A stretch of DNA of 5,480 nucleotides from assembly GCA_043809365.1 (NCBI GenBank), contig JAZDDW010000052.1:1-5480 (forward strand), given 5' to 3'. The DNA comes from CAJAUT01 sp043809365. Lineage in GTDB: Bacteria > Patescibacteriota > Microgenomatia > UBA1400 > UBA12108. The translations under genes and the position numbers were made by a program. This document shows, in pieces, positions 4,753 to 5,480 of the stretch. Below the pieces are notes generated by a model. That model saw only the letters and a list, made by a program, of their open reading frames with translations, was not told the origin of the DNA and did not search any database. Every line of letters begins with the position of its first letter. Position 1 is the first letter of the stretch.

Positions 4753-5480
4753 ACTCTATGAAAAAGATCTCCCAAATAGCTGTTGTTGATCTGGGTTCCA
4801 CCAAAATAACTTGTGTCATTGCCACGCGTGCCGATGACGATCCCGAGCTCCGGGTCGTGGGAGTCTCTAGTGTCGCCAGTCGCGGCATCCGCAAAAGTCA
4901 AATCGTAGACATCGAAGATGCAATCGAAATTGTCACCGAAGCTGTCGAGAGTGCCGAGCGAATGGCCGGACTATCCATCAAAGACGTCTCTATCTCCGTA
5001 TCTGGTATTCACATCGAATCCCAAAATTCCAAAGGGTTAGTGGCCGTCCAAAATCCCGATAGTGAAATTAGCCACGAGGATGTGTTCCGGGTTGTTGAAG
5101 CCGCCAAAGCCGTCCCTCTCCCACCCGGGCGCGAAATCCTTCACGTTATCCCTCGCTACTTTTTGGTCGACAATCAAGAGGGAATCAAGGATCCAGTGGG
5201 GATGTCCGGAGTTCGCCTAGAAGCTGAGGCCCATCTCATTACTGGTTCCTCCGTCAATCTCAAAAACTTAAGTCGGGTAATGAGTGAGATTGGTGTTGAC
5301 ACCCATGCGGTTGTTTTTGCTGGGTTAGCCTCCTCGATTGCTACCTTGACCGAAACCGAAAAAGAACTCGGGGCGGTGGTCATCGATATAGGAGGGGGGA
5401 CGACTAGCCTTTGTGTTTATGTGGATGGTGCTCTCGCCCACTCGGCCGTGATCCCAGTAGGTGCCAAAAACATTACCAAC
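4749..5480 (+). CDS. ftsA: FtsA, actin-like division protein (partial, C-terminus beyond window)
   Basis: The first 244 residues of FtsA, open to the window edge. FtsA is an actin/Hsp70-fold ATPase that anchors FtsZ filaments to the membrane and signals to the divisome. Visible are the phosphate-1 loop VVDLGSTKITCVIA (12-25), the FtsA-specific 1C subdomain (about 85-165, with ISVSG at 82-86 and the REILHVIPRYFLVD strand at 128-141), HLITGSS (162-168), and the phosphate-2 loop DIGGGTTSLCVYVDG (213-227). The adenosine motif and membrane-targeting helix would lie further on. I choose ATG 4749 because it overlaps the ftsQ stop as ATGA, as at the other junctions here; ATG 4758 in the same frame would remove MNS. 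No Shine-Dalgarno sequence. ftsZ normally follows this gene. Confidence 0.93.
   Translation, partial: MNSMKKISQIAVVDLGSTKITCVIATRADDDPELRVVGVSSVASRGIRKSQIVDIEDAIEIVTEAVESAERMAGLSIKDVSISVSGIHIESQNSKGLVAVQNPDSEISHEDVFRVVEAAKAVPLPPGREILHVIPRYFLVDNQEGIKDPVGMSGVRLEAEAHLITGSSVNLKNLSRVMSEIGVDTHAVVFAGLASSIATLTETEKELGAVVIDIGGGTTSLCVYVDGALAHSAVIPVGAKNITN

Noticed and set aside
4342..4901. Minus-strand open frames opposite ftsQ and the start of ftsA
   Set aside because: They are antisense shadows of recognised genes, with no motif or start signal.
5174..5383. Minus-strand open frame opposite ftsA
   Set aside because: It is antisense to the strongly conserved FtsA 1C region and phosphate loop.
1..5480. 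tRNA genes, CRISPR arrays, transposase or integrase genes
   Set aside because: None were seen on either strand. If the operon was inserted, this window does not carry the enzyme responsible.

Overview
The window joins two different kinds of DNA. The right half (about 2867 to the end) is a piece of the division and cell wall (dcw) cluster: the last codons of what looks like ftsW, then murG, ftsQ and the first 244 codons of ftsA, all on the + strand and packed with ATGA stop/start overlaps. The left half (about 251-2822) is an AT-richer four-gene accessory operon. It encodes a stand-alone, PEP-synthase-type ATP-grasp domain, a protein I do not recognise, and two different HIT-family proteins (nucleotide hydrolase/transferase fold). 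A 250-base non-coding leader precedes it.

Organism: bacterial, using TGA as a normal stop. ORF1, ORF2, HIT-1, murG and ftsQ all end in TGA, which argues against the code-25 lineages (Gracilibacteria/Absconditabacteria). The divergent MurG with a shortened N-terminal glycine loop, the compressed murG-ftsQ-ftsA order with no murC, murB or ddl between, and the lack of Shine-Dalgarno sequences before the dcw genes would suit a Patescibacteria/CPR genome, perhaps Microgenomates-like. That is an inference from style, not proof.

Layout. 1-250: an 11-bp perfect inverted repeat at 8-49, a good sigma70-like promoter (149-177), and a leader that can fold into a closing helix (186-195 with 254-263) around two hairpins, ending at the ATG of ORF1. 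251-2822: ORF1 (ATP-grasp), ORF2 (unknown), HIT-1 and HIT-2, coupled by ATGA overlaps or 12-base spacing, with strong GGAGG sites before ORF2 and HIT-1. 2815-2930: the junction. It holds an extended -10 promoter candidate, a 33-base out-of-frame echo of the murG 5' end (2832-2864) and then an ftsW-like C-terminal tail (2867-2920). 2930-5480: murG, ftsQ, ftsA (cut by the window edge).

How the genes work together: MurG makes lipid II on the inner membrane face, FtsQ is the bitopic divisome scaffold, and FtsA tethers FtsZ to the membrane, so the right half is essential housekeeping. The left operon is best read as an insertion or rearrangement that separated murG from the body of ftsW. Its combination of a degenerate ATP-grasp domain with two HIT proteins points to nucleotide or phosphoryl chemistry, but the actual pathway cannot be read from the sequence. 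A strain mix-up in a metagenome assembly is the main alternative explanation for the junction.
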